64,000 nt of DNA from Rhodococcus sp. 14-2470-1b (GCF_002259415.1 NZ_NPFY01000004.1:298878-362877), one strand, 5' to 3'; numbered from the stretch's first letter, positions 51,861-61,527 are shown. Numbers and translations: made by a program. The notes: generated from the letters alone by a model not told the origin.

Positions 51861-52065
51861 ACTTTCATCGCAGCGGGCAGTGTCCGCAGAGGCTACGGCG
51901 CGAGCTCTGTCGAGTGAGCTAGAAATCCGGGGACTGCGGGGTACATGCTGCTCGAAGCAACCCCACCACGGCGGAGCCAACAATACGAACGACGTAAGCC
52001 GACGTACTCTCGCCACAGCTGGAGGGAGTGTTTTCGATCCGAACGGCGCACACCGGATGGGTTCG

Positions 52066-52836
52066 TCAGTTGCTCCCCGGGTCTTCGTAGAACGCACCGT
52101 CGCCGTGGACGATGTCGTAGGACAACGACGAGATCGAACGGGCGTCGGCGTAGGCGCGGGCTCGCAAGCGCGCCGATGCATCGGAGGTGGATACGTGCAG
52201 GCGTGCTGCCAACACTCCAACTGCGATGCTGATATCGGATCGCGCGAACCGGTAAGGGCCGGCAGGTGCCCGGTGCATGGAATGGTCGAACGTTTGCGGA
52301 TACGAGGACAATTCGGTGATGACCGCTTCGCCGAGGGCCGCGGCCGCGGTCTGCGCGGCTGCGAGCTGCAATGCCGTCAAGGTGGACGGTCGTTGCCGGT
52401 AGAGCTCGAGCACTCCGAGTCGGGCTCCGCCGCTGAAGAGAGGGAATGCGAAGACCCCATGGACACCCAACTCCTGGACTACTTCCGATGCGAACGAGGG
52501 CCAACCTGTGGTGTCGGGTCGGCTGCCGATGTCGGCATGCAGCTGCGCCGCTCCGGTGACGAAAGCGTCGAGGCACGGTCCCTCGCCGGTAGTGAACTGG
52601 AGTTCGTCTATGCGGGCTGCATGTGAGTTCGTGGCGTACAACAAATCTCGCGCATCCGCGTCGTCGGTCAGAATGGCGACAGCAGCCCCGTCGACACCTG
52701 CATCACTCACACACCCCGCGCTGACCTGCGCGACTGTTGGCAAGTGTTGGTGACCGGACAGCGCATCGGAGGGTTGTGTGCCGCCGATATCGAACCGCCA
52801 GGCGTCTGCGCCGTAATTCTCGTCTTCCGCGACCAC
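52066..52836 (-). CDS. GAF-ANTAR-like regulator
   Basis: 256 aa from GTG 52836, selected for its AGGAGAGG site; the frame is open about 76 codons more. GAF region about residues 35-185 (AVAILTDDADARDLLYATNSHAARIDELQFTTGEGPCLDAF, WPSFASEVVQELGVHGVFAFPLFSGGARLGVLELYR). The end (ISIAVGVLAARLHVSTSDASARLRARAYADARSISSLSYDIVHG) matches an ANTAR domain in layout, including the Ala-rich helix, but is diverged. Third such regulator in the window. Confidence 0.82.
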   Translation of the reverse strand: MVAEDENYGADAWRFDIGGTQPSDALSGHQHLPTVAQVSAGCVSDAGVDGAAVAILTDDADARDLLYATNSHAARIDELQFTTGEGPCLDAFVTGAAQLHADIGSRPDTTGWPSFASEVVQELGVHGVFAFPLFSGGARLGVLELYRQRPSTLTALQLAAAQTAAAALGEAVITELSSYPQTFDHSMHRAPAGPYRFARSDISIAVGVLAARLHVSTSDASARLRARAYADARSISSLSYDIVHGDGAFYEDPGSN

Positions 52837-53360
52837 AATCCCTCTCCTGCCTTGACTTCGATACGAATCTCTACCCGCAACTGGCATCTGTGTAAACGCA
52901 GACGTCATACTGAATTCGGTGTCGAAAGCGGCAGGAGGCAAGCTGCCCTCGACCTGAGTCGTTTCGTCACCCGTGACGAACTCCCTAGTTGCAGGTCCGA
53001 TCCGGTAGCCGTCGCGGCAAAAGCTCTCCCGCAACTGTGGACCGGTGACTGGAACAGTCATCAACCAGGGCGGCAGGATTTGAGGTGTGTGCGTTCAGTG
53101 GCCGGCTGTGGCCTCGCTTGTCGAACCCAGATGGGCCGGTGCAGCGATATCAGCCATCAGACCCGCAGTTATAGACAACGATCTTCATTACCGATAAGCT
53201 AGATTATGTCATGTTAACTACTGCATATTGTTGCAGCGCACAGCGTTCCGACTCGAATCGTTTTTCGAAACCGTGGAGCCAACGGCGCTCCTTGGCTCAA
53301 TACCGGTTTCCTGAGCTTCTGATCCGAACGTGGACTGAGCAGGCCTCTACCCTGGATGGC
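52837..53360. other. Non-coding stretch with an AT-rich segment
   Basis: About 525 bases between divergent genes. The segment 53165-53235 is clearly richer in A and T than the surroundings (for example ATTACCGATAAGCTAGATTA), which suits a promoter or a foreign join; no clean consensus was found. No gene was recognised in the rest. Confidence 0.45.
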
Positions 53361-53762
53361 ATGGATACGTTCGCAAACAATCCAGCCGTTACCTATGCGC
53401 GGTACATCGCCGCATGCAACGAACGCCGCTTCAACGACCTCTCCGAGTTCATCGCCACCGACGTCGAAGGTGTTCGCAGCGGCTTCGGCGGCTACCGCGA
53501 CGGACTTCGAGATATTACCGTTGCGTTCCCTGATTTCAACTGGCAGATCGAAGAGTTGATCGTCGAGGGTCTGTCGATGGCGGCTCGGCTGACGGACACC
53601 GGTACCCACCACGGTGGGTTCGGCGGGATCGCCCCGACCGGTCGGCACGTGCGGATCCAAGAGCTCGCGGTGTACAGGATTGATAATGACGGCAAGATCG
53701 CCCGGTGCTGGGGAGATTTGGAAGCTGCGTTACGCAGTGAGCTTCTTACCGGCGAAGTCTAG
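53361..53762 (+). CDS. SnoaL-like ester cyclase/NTF2-fold protein
   Basis: 133 aa from ATG 53361. FANNPAVTYARYIAACNERRFNDLSEFIATDVE, GGYRDGLRDITVAFPDFNWQIEELIVEGLSMAARLTDTGTHHGGFGGIAPTGRHVRIQELAVYRIDNDGKIARCWGDLE is the usual pattern of SnoaL-type proteins (F..FPD....ie.li.eGd.va.r....GTH.G.f.g..PTG..v...e...yri.dGKI...W.d.D). Substrate unknown. It precedes a VOC protein and a dehalogenase-like gene on the same strand. Confidence 0.85.
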   Translation: MDTFANNPAVTYARYIAACNERRFNDLSEFIATDVEGVRSGFGGYRDGLRDITVAFPDFNWQIEELIVEGLSMAARLTDTGTHHGGFGGIAPTGRHVRIQELAVYRIDNDGKIARCWGDLEAALRSELLTGEV

Positions 53763-53907
53763 AGGGCCATCGGGCACGATAATCAGGGTCGGCCCCTCGG
53801 TCGTTGCTCACGGGTATGGACCCCATGGCGACAGTTCCGCCAACCAAGGCTGGCCAGAGGCGCCCTGCTATGGCACCGTCGAGGTACGAAGCGGATGGAG
53901 GCGACCG

Positions 53908-54318
53908 TTGTTCCAGTACCCCGAGTTGCTGCACACTGTCATCGACACGACCGATCCTCGCGCACTTGCCGAGTTCTACCGGCAACTCCTGGGATTGAGA
54001 TACCGAGCAGGCGACGAGCCGTCCGAAACCCCCGGATCCCAGCCGGGGTGGTTGGTGCTCGAGGATGCGACCGGCGTCCGAAAATTGGCGTTCCAGCGCG
54101 TCGACTTGTTGCCGAGAACCACGTGGCCGGCGCACGACATCCCGATGCAGATGCACCTCGACTTCACCGTGCCCAATGTCGAGGAACTGCAAAGACAGCG
54201 ACAACGGGCCGAGTTACTCGGTGCGCAGGTGATGTTCGATCGTACCGATGACGCCGTGGAGCCGCTCTACGTCTTCGCCGATCCATCAGGTCACCCGTTC
54301 TGCATCTTCGTCGCGTGA
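53908..54318 (+). CDS. VOC-family protein (glyoxalase-like)
   Basis: 136 aa from a TTG start at 53908, chosen because GGAGG stands six bases upstream and because the domain begins at once (LFQYPELLHTVIDTTDPRALAEFYRQLLGLRYRAGDEP). Further GWLVLEDATGVRKLAFQRV, MQMHLDFTVPNVEELQRQRQRAELLGAQ and YVFADPSGHPFCIFV are typical of this fold. Metal ligands are H, E-like positions and H at the usual strand ends, but not all can be assigned. Function unknown. Confidence 0.8.
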   Translation: MFQYPELLHTVIDTTDPRALAEFYRQLLGLRYRAGDEPSETPGSQPGWLVLEDATGVRKLAFQRVDLLPRTTWPAHDIPMQMHLDFTVPNVEELQRQRQRAELLGAQVMFDRTDDAVEPLYVFADPSGHPFCIFVA

Positions 54319-54665
54319 CTGTCGGTTGTCGACAACCTTTCGGGGCACAGGAGATGCGCTCGGCCGATCGATCATCGCCAGTCCCAGATTTTCTCCAAAC
54401 CAAGGGTTGTGCAAATCATTCGACGTTGCACGAAGCTCAAAGGCGTTCGGTGCGCCAGCGGTTTGCATTCATCAAAACAGGGAGGCCGATGTTCACGCAG
54501 TTCGAAGCCTGGGATACGGCCATTGGCGACATCAGAATGCATGGTCGGTCGGCCGGATCGGGTCCTGCAGTGGTCCTGCTTCACGGCCATCCACGGACAC
54601 ACACGACTTGGTACCGGGTCGCGCCGTTGGTTGTCGACGCCGGGTTCACAGTAATTTGCCCCGAC

Positions 54666-56330
54666 CTACGCGGTTATGGACACTCCTCGAAACCGACTCC
54701 GAGCGCCGACCACGAAAACTATTCGGACCGTGCGATGGCCAACGACATCGCAGGGTTGATGAACGACCTTGGACACGAACAGTTCGCCATCGCCGGCCAT
54801 GATCGCGGAAGCTACGTCGCCTATCGGGCCGCCTTGGATTACCCCGACCGAGTCAGCGCACTGGCAGTGCTGGACAGCGTCCCTATCGTCGAGGCATTGG
54901 AGCGCGTCGACGCTCACTTCGCCGAAACCTGGTGGCATTGGTTCTTCTACGCCACACCAGCAGCGCAACGGCTCATCGTCGCTGACTCGATCGGGTGGTA
55001 CCAGCCCGACCCGCACACGATGGGACAACAGAATTACGACGATCTCGTCGACGCCTTGGGCGACCCGGACACTGTACGCAGCATGCTCGAGGACTACGCC
55101 GCGGGCTTGCACGTCGACCGGCTCGCCGACGAGCACGACCGCAGCACAGGCAGGGCGGTTTCTAGTGGTGGATGCGCCGACCAGCTCTGCGATTTTTTCT
55201 AACGGCGGTCTGTAGCCTAGCGTTGCTCTGGGGCGTTCGTTCAGCTCCAGGGCAACGCGCTGCAGATCTTCGGCGGAGTGGACCGACAGATCGGTGCCTT
55301 TCGGAAAATATTGGCGCAGTAGCCCGTTGGTGTTCTCGTTCGTTCCCCGTTGCCACGGCGAGTGAGGATCAGCGAAGTAGATCGCCACTCCTGTGGCCAC
55401 ACTGATCTCCGAGTGGGCTCGCATCTCGAAACCCTGATCCCACGTCACCGACCGTTTCAGCAGGTCAGGCAACGATTGCAACGCCTCGATCATCGCATCG
55501 CGGACCTGCACCGCGCCGTGGCCGTCGGGCAAATGCAACAGCAGTGTCGTCCGGGTGGTGCGTTCGACGAGCGTTCCGATCGCGGACTTGTTGTTCTTGC
55601 CCATGATCAGATCACCCTCCCAATGCCCTGGAACAGTACGCCCCAGAACTTCCTCGGGCCGCTCGGCGATACCGACCTTGTCAGGAATATGCCGAGCATT
55701 CTTCGACTTGGCGACTCGTCCGTGCGGTTTGCGAAATGCTCGACCGGTGCGCAGGGCTGCGCCTATCTCCTTCCTCAGTCCACCACGCGGAAGTACGTAA
55801 ATCGCCTGGTAGATCGTTTCGTGCGACACCTGCATCTCCGGTCGGTCGGGGAAATCCTGCTTCAGTGTCTGCGAAATCTGCTGCGGCGACCACTTCTTGT
55901 TCAGTCCCCTGATCACCTCGCCTCGAAGCTCGCCGTCGGTGGCCAACTTCGACATTTTCGGGCGGCGCATCGCAGCATCGGCGCGGCGCTGCGCAGAGAC
56001 AGCACGGTAGCTGCCGTCCGCGTTGCGGTTGCGTGTGACCTCGCGGGCAACGACAGAATGATGACGTCCGATTTCGACGCTGATCTGTCTGCGGGACAAG
56101 CTATTTCGTAGACCGTGTTCGATCTCGACCCGATCCTCCAACACCAGAGCAGGCCCGCTCGATTCACGCACCCGACCACGGACGATCCCGGCACGCTCGT
56201 CCAACCACCGATAACCAGACCTGCGGCCCACGCCATGTGCAGCGCTCGCCCTCGATACCGACACCCCAGAGTCGACCATGGCATAGAAGCTATCGCGTAC
56301 TTCCTCTGACTTGCGTGGTCGTCCACCCAC
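54666..56330 (-). CDS. IS30-family transposase, reading past the element end
   Basis: About 390 aa of transposase plus a non-homologous tail. N-terminal helix-turn-helix (SVSRASAAHGVGRRSGYRWLDER), IS30 second DNA-binding region (LSRRQISVEIGRHHSVVAREVTRN), DDE residues in GHWEGDLIMGKNNKSAIGTLVERTTR (D), SVTWDQGFEMRAH (D) and WQRGTNENTNGLLRQYFPKGTDLS (E), then LNERPRATLGYRPPLEKIAELVGA near the end. No stop lies before the left repeat, so the frame runs on antisense through the dehalogenase to 54666 (554 codons). Confidence 0.88.
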   Translation of the reverse strand: MGGRPRKSEEVRDSFYAMVDSGVSVSRASAAHGVGRRSGYRWLDERAGIVRGRVRESSGPALVLEDRVEIEHGLRNSLSRRQISVEIGRHHSVVAREVTRNRNADGSYRAVSAQRRADAAMRRPKMSKLATDGELRGEVIRGLNKKWSPQQISQTLKQDFPDRPEMQVSHETIYQAIYVLPRGGLRKEIGAALRTGRAFRKPHGRVAKSKNARHIPDKVGIAERPEEVLGRTVPGHWEGDLIMGKNNKSAIGTLVERTTRTTLLLHLPDGHGAVQVRDAMIEALQSLPDLLKRSVTWDQGFEMRAHSEISVATGVAIYFADPHSPWQRGTNENTNGLLRQYFPKGTDLSVHSAEDLQRVALELNERPRATLGYRPPLEKIAELVGASTTRNRPACAAVVLVGEPVDVQARGVVLEHAAYSVRVAQGVDEIVVILLSHRVRVGLVPPDRVSDDEPLRCWCGVEEPMPPGFGEVSVDALQCLDDRDAVQHCQCADSVGVIQGGPIGDVASAIMAGDGELFVSKVVHQPCDVVGHRTVRIVFVVGARSRFRGVSITA

Positions 56331-56387
56331 GACACGCCACCTACTCCCTGATCAGGAGCGGTGGCGCATCCACCGGTTGAGCCCGCC
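55154..56387 (-). mobile_element. IS30-family insertion sequence, 1,234 bp
   Basis: 25-bp imperfect terminal inverted repeats (20 of 25 match): left GGCGGTTTCTAG...GGTGGATGCGCC at 55154-55178, right complement GGCGGGCTCAAC...GGTGGATGCGCC at 56363-56387. The target duplication is CAG (55151-55153 and 56388-56390), in line with the 2-3 bp made by this family. Exact repeats at the flanks indicate a recent insertion. Confidence 0.9.
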
Positions 56388-56664
56388 CAGACTCATCGAA
56401 TGCCCCACCCTGGTTGGATGGTCCGCGCACGATGACATGGCAACTCTCTACGGCAACCCGACACACATCTGGGAACCCTGGTGTGCCCGTCCACCTCAAT
56501 CGGTCGTCATCGACTCGGGACACCACATGGCCGAAGAGAACCCCACCGCCGTCGCAGCCGCCCTCATCGACTTTTTTCGGCCGCGACACCACTGACCACC
56601 GCGAGTGCGTCCTGTGGAGGAACTTTGCTCACGAAACCGAAGCGGTACGACCAGGTCAATACGC

Positions 56665-56695
56665 AGGTTTACCAGTAAACCTACCGTTTAACGGT
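56665..56695. repeat. Two adjacent short palindromes
   Basis: AGGTTTAC-CA-GTAAACCT (56665-56682) followed directly by ACCGTT-T-AACGGT (56683-56695), in the convergent gap between the broken hydrolase and the MFS gene. They could form a terminator or be a left-over operator from a lost gene; the position does not decide. Confidence 0.6.
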
Positions 56696-56827
56696 TAATC
56701 ATTCTTGGTCGCTATCTCAGCCCGCTCCGGTATTTTTGTGGCTTTGGTCGGGTCCTGCAGGGCAAACTGGCCTAGCATCAGCAGGCCGTCGTCGGGTCTG
56801 ATTGGTTACCAGGATCCTCATTCATCG

Positions 56828-58219
56828 TTAGCGAGCTCGTCGAGCGAACCACAACAGCGAAGTACCACCCGCGAGAACAGCGGCAACCGTCCACGCAAGT
56901 CGCGGTGCTGAAGGATCGGCTGCATCCGGCGGTGGTGAATGGTCGGGCGTTGCTGCAAGAAGCAGCAGAAGTGCGGTCCCCAACGCCGTGCCGAGCTGAG
57001 CCGCAGTGTTGACAAGACCAGAGGCGACAGTCCGTCGATCCTCCGGAACCGACAGGCCTATAGCAGTGCTCGCAACAGACGACAGTCCCAAACCGAACCC
57101 GACAACCGCCGTCGCCGACATCACGATCACCGACGTTTCCGAGGACGCCACGAGTACCCCGATACCAAGCGAGATGAGTGCTAAACCGAACGCGCCCGTC
57201 CCAGCGTTACCGACTCGATCGTCGAGTTTACCGGCAGCTATCGAACCGCCAATGACCATTGCGCTCAACGGAAGCAATAGCGCTGCAGCGCCTAATGGGC
57301 TGTGCCCCAACTGTTTTTGCACGTAAACTGTCAGCACCGTCGCCACTCCGCTGGTCGTTGCTGTGTTGACGAAAGCTGTCGCCGAACCCCACCGCGTGTT
57401 AGCCGATCGGGCCAGTACAGCGGGTACAAGAGGGTTCTTCGAACGGCGATCGACCACGATGAACAGGGCGACCCCACCAGCAGCGACTGCGAGGAGAATC
57501 ATTCCGGTCAACCTGCGCGCAGGCGCGCCCATCAGTGTTGCCCCGACAACGGCAGACATCACTGTCAGCGTAGCGGTCAGGGCACCCATAACATTGAAGG
57601 GTCGACTACCTCGAGAGGTCGAATCTCTCGGTAAGAATGCCAGGACGGCGGCTGCCAATGGGAGTGACACTGCCAGGAGCGACCAGAAGATCAAACGCCA
57701 ATCTCCGAGCTGGGTGAGCGCACCGCTGACTACGTACCCTGTGATTCCGGCTGCAGCGCCCGATGCGCTCCATGCAGCGATGAACGATGCGCGCTGGCGT
57801 TCGTTGGACGAGAGCTTAGTCAACAGCGTCAACGCAGATGGGACGGCGCACGCTGCCGCCGCCCCTTGCAGCCCGCGGGAAGAAGCGAGGGTAAGAGCGG
57901 AGTGCGACATGGCAGCAATGGCTGCTGCCGCGGCGAAGACGAACACGCTCGCAAGGATGCTGCGTCGGTGACCGAACCGCTCTCCGACGCGAGCGCCGAA
58001 GAGCAGTAGTCCGCCGAAAAACGTCGCGTAGGCCGTTGCTATCAGAGAGCTGTCAGCCTCTGTGCCGTCGAGGTCGGCCGTCATCTGGGGCAACGCAGTA
58101 ACCACGATCGTGACGCACATGACGTCGATGAACTGCACAGAGCACAAGGCTACGAGCGCTCCACGATGCGATCTAGTGTTCTTGTCCCCCTGATACGACT
58201 CCGTCCGTCGGCTGCTCAC
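56828..58219 (-). CDS. MFS drug exporter, DHA2-type (14 helices)
   Basis: 463 aa with about 14 hydrophobic helices. Start RGALVALCSVQFIDVMCVTIVVTALPQMTADL (motif D region), motif A-like LLFGARVGERFGHRRSIL, GLQGAAAACAVPSALTLL (motif B region), then motif C-like GAAAGITGYVVSGALTQLGDWR. The fold and lengths fit the DHA2 family of multidrug exporters, but the substrate is unknown. It stands between the IS30-split hydrolase and the IS21 element. Confidence 0.9.
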   Translation of the reverse strand: MSSRRTESYQGDKNTRSHRGALVALCSVQFIDVMCVTIVVTALPQMTADLDGTEADSSLIATAYATFFGGLLLFGARVGERFGHRRSILASVFVFAAAAAIAAMSHSALTLASSRGLQGAAAACAVPSALTLLTKLSSNERQRASFIAAWSASGAAAGITGYVVSGALTQLGDWRLIFWSLLAVSLPLAAAVLAFLPRDSTSRGSRPFNVMGALTATLTVMSAVVGATLMGAPARRLTGMILLAVAAGGVALFIVVDRRSKNPLVPAVLARSANTRWGSATAFVNTATTSGVATVLTVYVQKQLGHSPLGAAALLLPLSAMVIGGSIAAGKLDDRVGNAGTGAFGLALISLGIGVLVASSETSVIVMSATAVVGFGLGLSSVASTAIGLSVPEDRRTVASGLVNTAAQLGTALGTALLLLLAATPDHSPPPDAADPSAPRLAWTVAAVLAGGTSLLWFARRAR

Positions 58220-58464
58220 GGGCGACCCCTCCCCTGTCGATCGATGGTAATCAATCTCCGAATCGAGACCCTACTTCAGTCGATGCAGCTTCAACTGCGC
58301 TGAGGTGGTTCTTCGGTTCTCCGAGCTGACGGCGCTCAGTGAAAGTGCCCAGTTCTGATCTCTGAAAGTGCTCACCCGTGTGGCTCCGCCAATGAGGGCG
58401 GGTCTCCTCCGATGCTGATGGTCTCTGACCACACACCAGCGTCCCGAAGGAGACCCGCGATCTC

Positions 58465-59838
58465 ATGCTTACATGGGAAGAGGACATGGAGATATCCGCA
58501 CTGCACAAACGCGGCATGTCGATCTCGGACATCGCCCGCCATACCGGCCGCAACCGCCGAACCGTCCGCAACTACATCAACGGAACCACCACCCCCGGAG
58601 TTCGGAAGAAATCGAGCCCGGACCCGTTCGAGGACTTCATCGACTACATCCGCTATCGCTTCACCGAAGACCCGCATCTGTGGGCGGTGGCCCTGTTCGA
58701 CGAACTGGTAGCCCTGGGTTTCGCACTGTCCTATCCGACGATGACCCGCAAGATCCGGCAACAGAAACTACGCCCGATCTGCATGTCCTGCAGGACGGCG
58801 ACCGATCGAGCCAACGCCATCATCGAACACCCGCCGGGTGAGGAAACACAATGGGACTACGTCGATCTGCCGAACCCGCCGACCGAATGGGGCTGGGGCA
58901 AAACCGCGCACCTGTGGGTCGGTTCCCTCGCGCATTCGGGTAAGTGGCGTGCAGTACTGACCCCGTCGATGGATCAACCGCATCTGGTCGACAACCTCGA
59001 CCGCGTCGTTCGCGCGCTCGGCGGCATCACCCGGGTCTGGCGTTTCGACCGGATGGCCACAGTCTGCTACCCCGCGTCCGGTGCGGTGACCGCCAGCTTC
59101 GCCGGCGTCGCGAAATACTACGGGGTCTCGGTCGCGATCTGCCCACCCCGACGAGGAAACCGCAAAGGGGTAGTCGAGAAGGCGAATCACACTGCCGCGC
59201 AGCGCTGGTGGCGATCGCTACCGGACATGAGCGTCGAGCAGGCCCAAGCGCATCTCGACAACTTCTGTGCCGCCGTCTCCGACAGTCGCACTCGCCACAC
59301 CCCGAACGGGACCAGCACGGTCGCCGACCTCGCAGCGGCCGAGCCCTTGCAGGCACCGCCGGCGACGGCGTATCCGGTGATCCTCGGCGACACCCGCACC
59401 GCGTCACGGCAAGCACTGGTGTCCTACCGCGGGAACCAGTATTCGGTCCCGCCGGAATTGTTGTCCGCGCAGGTCACCGTCACCCGCCCCGTCGGCGGTG
59501 CTCATCTCGACATCGTCACCGCCTCCGGCATCACCGTCGCCCGGCATGCGGCCGCCGCCGATGGCCTGGGAATGATCGTCCGCGACAGCGGACACGTCGT
59601 CGCGCTCGAACGGGTCGCGATGGCGACCGCGAACACCGGTAAACCTCACCGCCGCAAAGAACGGATACCGCCGGGACCCGATGCGCTCAGGGCAGCAGAA
59701 GCATTGCGTGGCAGCCGCTTCCAAGACTCGATCAGCTCCGCTGCGCCCGCCGAACCGGGTTCTCCGGCAGCGTCGTCGGATGTCATCGACCTCTCGGCCT
59801 ACGAGCGGGCCGCACGAGGAAGGAACACCCTCGCATGA
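58465..59838 (+). CDS. istA: IS21-family transposase IstA
   Basis: 457 aa. Helix-turn-helix at the start (MEISALHKRGMSISDIARHTGRNRRTVRNYI), then the DDE core: EETQWDYVDLP (D), RVWRFDRMATVCYP (D) and KGVVEKANHTAAQRWW (E), and the end SRQALVSYRGNQYSVPPEL typical of IstA. The element is intact on this side. IstB is 4 bases overlapped. Confidence 0.92.
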   Translation: MLTWEEDMEISALHKRGMSISDIARHTGRNRRTVRNYINGTTTPGVRKKSSPDPFEDFIDYIRYRFTEDPHLWAVALFDELVALGFALSYPTMTRKIRQQKLRPICMSCRTATDRANAIIEHPPGEETQWDYVDLPNPPTEWGWGKTAHLWVGSLAHSGKWRAVLTPSMDQPHLVDNLDRVVRALGGITRVWRFDRMATVCYPASGAVTASFAGVAKYYGVSVAICPPRRGNRKGVVEKANHTAAQRWWRSLPDMSVEQAQAHLDNFCAAVSDSRTRHTPNGTSTVADLAAAEPLQAPPATAYPVILGDTRTASRQALVSYRGNQYSVPPELLSAQVTVTRPVGGAHLDIVTASGITVARHAAAADGLGMIVRDSGHVVALERVAMATANTGKPHRRKERIPPGPDALRAAEALRGSRFQDSISSAAPAEPGSPAASSDVIDLSAYERAARGRNTLA

Positions 59839-60228
59839 GCGAAACACCGAAAGCCCGCGACGCTGCCGATCGGCTACCCACACCGAACACCGCAGAATCC
59901 GCGAGTCTCTACCAACGCCTGCGTGGGCATCTCGGGGTCCTCAAACTCGCCGATGCGGCCGAAGCGTTGCCGGCGGTCCTCGACCAAGCAGCGGCGGAGG
60001 AGCTGTCGATGACGGCGGCGTTGGAGCGGTTGTTGTCGATCGAGGTTGCTGCCACCGAAGCGCGGCGGTTGACCGGCAGGCTGCGGTTCGCGTGTCTACC
60101 GACACCTGCATCGCTCGAGGACTTCGATTTCGACAACGCCGCCGGCGTCGACAAGAAACTGATCGATGAGCTCGCGACCTGCAGATATCTGGAGACCGCG
60201 ACGAACGTGCTGCTCATCGGACCACCCG
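59835..60228 (+). pseudogene. istB: IS21-family IstB, truncated before Walker A
   Basis: About 131 residues remain: LYQRLRGHLGVLKLADAAEALPAVLDQAAAEELSMTAALERLLSIEV ... ATNVLLIGPP, which is the start of the AAA+ helper up to the first prolines of the Walker A (GPPGxGKT). The reading frame then changes to unrelated residues (VINGCYSTVRN...). The break coincides with the hairpin at 60224-60240 and the start of the tnpABC transposon. Confidence 0.88.
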
Positions 60229-60337
60229 TTATCAACGGGTGTTATTCCACTGTCCGTAACGTCCACGACGACGGTAGTTGGTCTTGCTCGGTCATCGTTG
60301 TTTCGGGGTTATCGGAGGGACCGCAACAACGAAGGGG

Positions 60338-61527
60338 ATGATGTGTGTGGCATTCGGATTGGCGATTACGCCTGCTGGAGGGACCCGTACGTGGACTGTG
60401 GTCGACGCGTTCTACCGCACGGTAGTACCGATCGAGCAGTGGTTGGAAGCTCACCGGCACCTGTGGTCGCCGAACACCGTGCGTGGGTATGCAACATCGC
60501 TGGCGCAGTGGTGGTCGTTTCTGGAGCAGCGAGGCGACGAAGGCAACTGGCACAATGTGGGCGCCCCGGCAGTGACCGGATTTCTGTCCTGGTTGCGCAA
60601 CGACCGCAAAGTCGAGCACAGCCTCGTCCCACCCGACTCAGCGCCGCAGGCGTCGACGTTGGAGGCCCGCCTTGCGGCGGTGGTGTCCTTCTATCGTTGG
60701 CAAGAAGCAGTATTCGGAGTTCCAGTTGCGGGAAAGTTGATGCGCGGAACGTCGCGGCGGATACCGACACGGGGTCTGCTTTCTCATCTCGATTTTCGCG
60801 CTGCACCGCAACCATCGTCACTGGTGCGGGTGCGCGGTCATCGCGGCACTCGCCGTCCACCGATACTGTTGCCAACCAGATTCAGGCCATCTTGGATGGA
60901 TGCGCGGTGTTCGATGCCGTCACCGCAGAGTGGGAAGGGAACCTGCGAGACCGGTTTCTCTTCGCATTGCTCGCAGACACCGGTATGCGGCTCGGTGAGG
61001 CTTTGGGGTTGCGGATCGGCGACTTCGTGATGGGTCGCGGCGGGACACCGTTCGTCGAGATCGTCCCGAGAGAGGACAACACGAATGGGGCTCGAGTGAA
61101 AATGATGCGTCCGAGACGGGTTTACGTCGGCTCCGACCTCGAACGTCTTTTCGCTGACTACCTCACTTACATCGTTTGCAGGGCTGCTGAATTCGGTCTG
61201 ACGTTGACCGAGGACAGTCCTCTTCTGGTGAATGTGATGCGCCCACCTCTGCTGGCTGCGCTGCGCGAAACGACGGTACGAGAGAAAGTGTCGGCGCTAC
61301 GCAGACACGGCGCTGGCCCACCCGAGTGGACTCCACACTGGTTTCGGCATACGCACGCCACCGCGTTGCTTCTGGCCGGGACACCCGACTGGGTTGTATC
61401 GCGCCGACTCGGCCACGCCCACGTGCAGACCACCCTCGACCTCTACGGGTGGGTCCGAGAAGACGAGGCCTTGCGCGCTGCAGCGAACTGGGCCGCCTAT
61501 GCCGGTGCGATGCAGGTAAGACGATGA
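60338..61527 (+). pseudogene. tnpA: TnpA-like tyrosine recombinase, frameshifted
   Basis: The N-terminal SAM-like part (VDAFYRTVVPIEQWLEAHRHLWSPNTVRGYATSLAQWW, RLAAVVSFYRWQ) is in one frame up to about 60860; from there the catalytic domain continues in the frame one base back: QIQAILDGCA, LLADTGMRLGEALGLRI (first Arg), HWFRHTHATALLLAGTPDWVVSRRLGHAHVQTTLDLYGW (H-x-x-R, H and Tyr). A one-base loss, or a sequence error, lies between 60850 and 60880. All catalytic residues remain, but a single full-length protein cannot be read. Confidence 0.85.

Larger units (their letters stand above)
54489..56595 (+). pseudogene. Haloacetate-dehalogenase-like alpha/beta hydrolase, split by IS30
   Basis: The 5' part (54489-55153) and 3' part (56391-56595) join in frame after removal of the insertion sequence and one CAG copy, giving 289 aa. 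The product has LLHGHPRTHTTWYRVAP, PDLRGYGHSSKP, the nucleophile elbow GHDRGSYVAYR (Asp plus the two arginines typical of fluoroacetate dehalogenases), WWHWFFYATPA, and, after the break, RLIECPTLVGWSAHDD and the catalytic His in DSGHHMAEE. The gene is interrupted after about residue 222, so the intact enzyme is not made, unless the element excises. Confidence 0.88.
58340..60228 (+). mobile_element. IS21-family insertion sequence, right end lost
   Basis: The istA-istB pair shows the usual 4-base overlap. At the left end a TGAAAGTGC repeat occurs twice (58340-58348 and 58363-58371), like the multiple terminal repeats of IS21 elements; the true left terminus is uncertain by tens of bases. The right half of istB and the right end are missing because of the transposon inserted near 60229. 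Confidence 0.8.

Noticed and set aside
60224..60240. Hairpin ACCCGTT-ATC-AACGGGT as a transcription terminator of IS21
   Set aside because: It spans the junction of istB with the tnpABC unit, and half of it is istB coding sequence; it is better seen as a junction feature.
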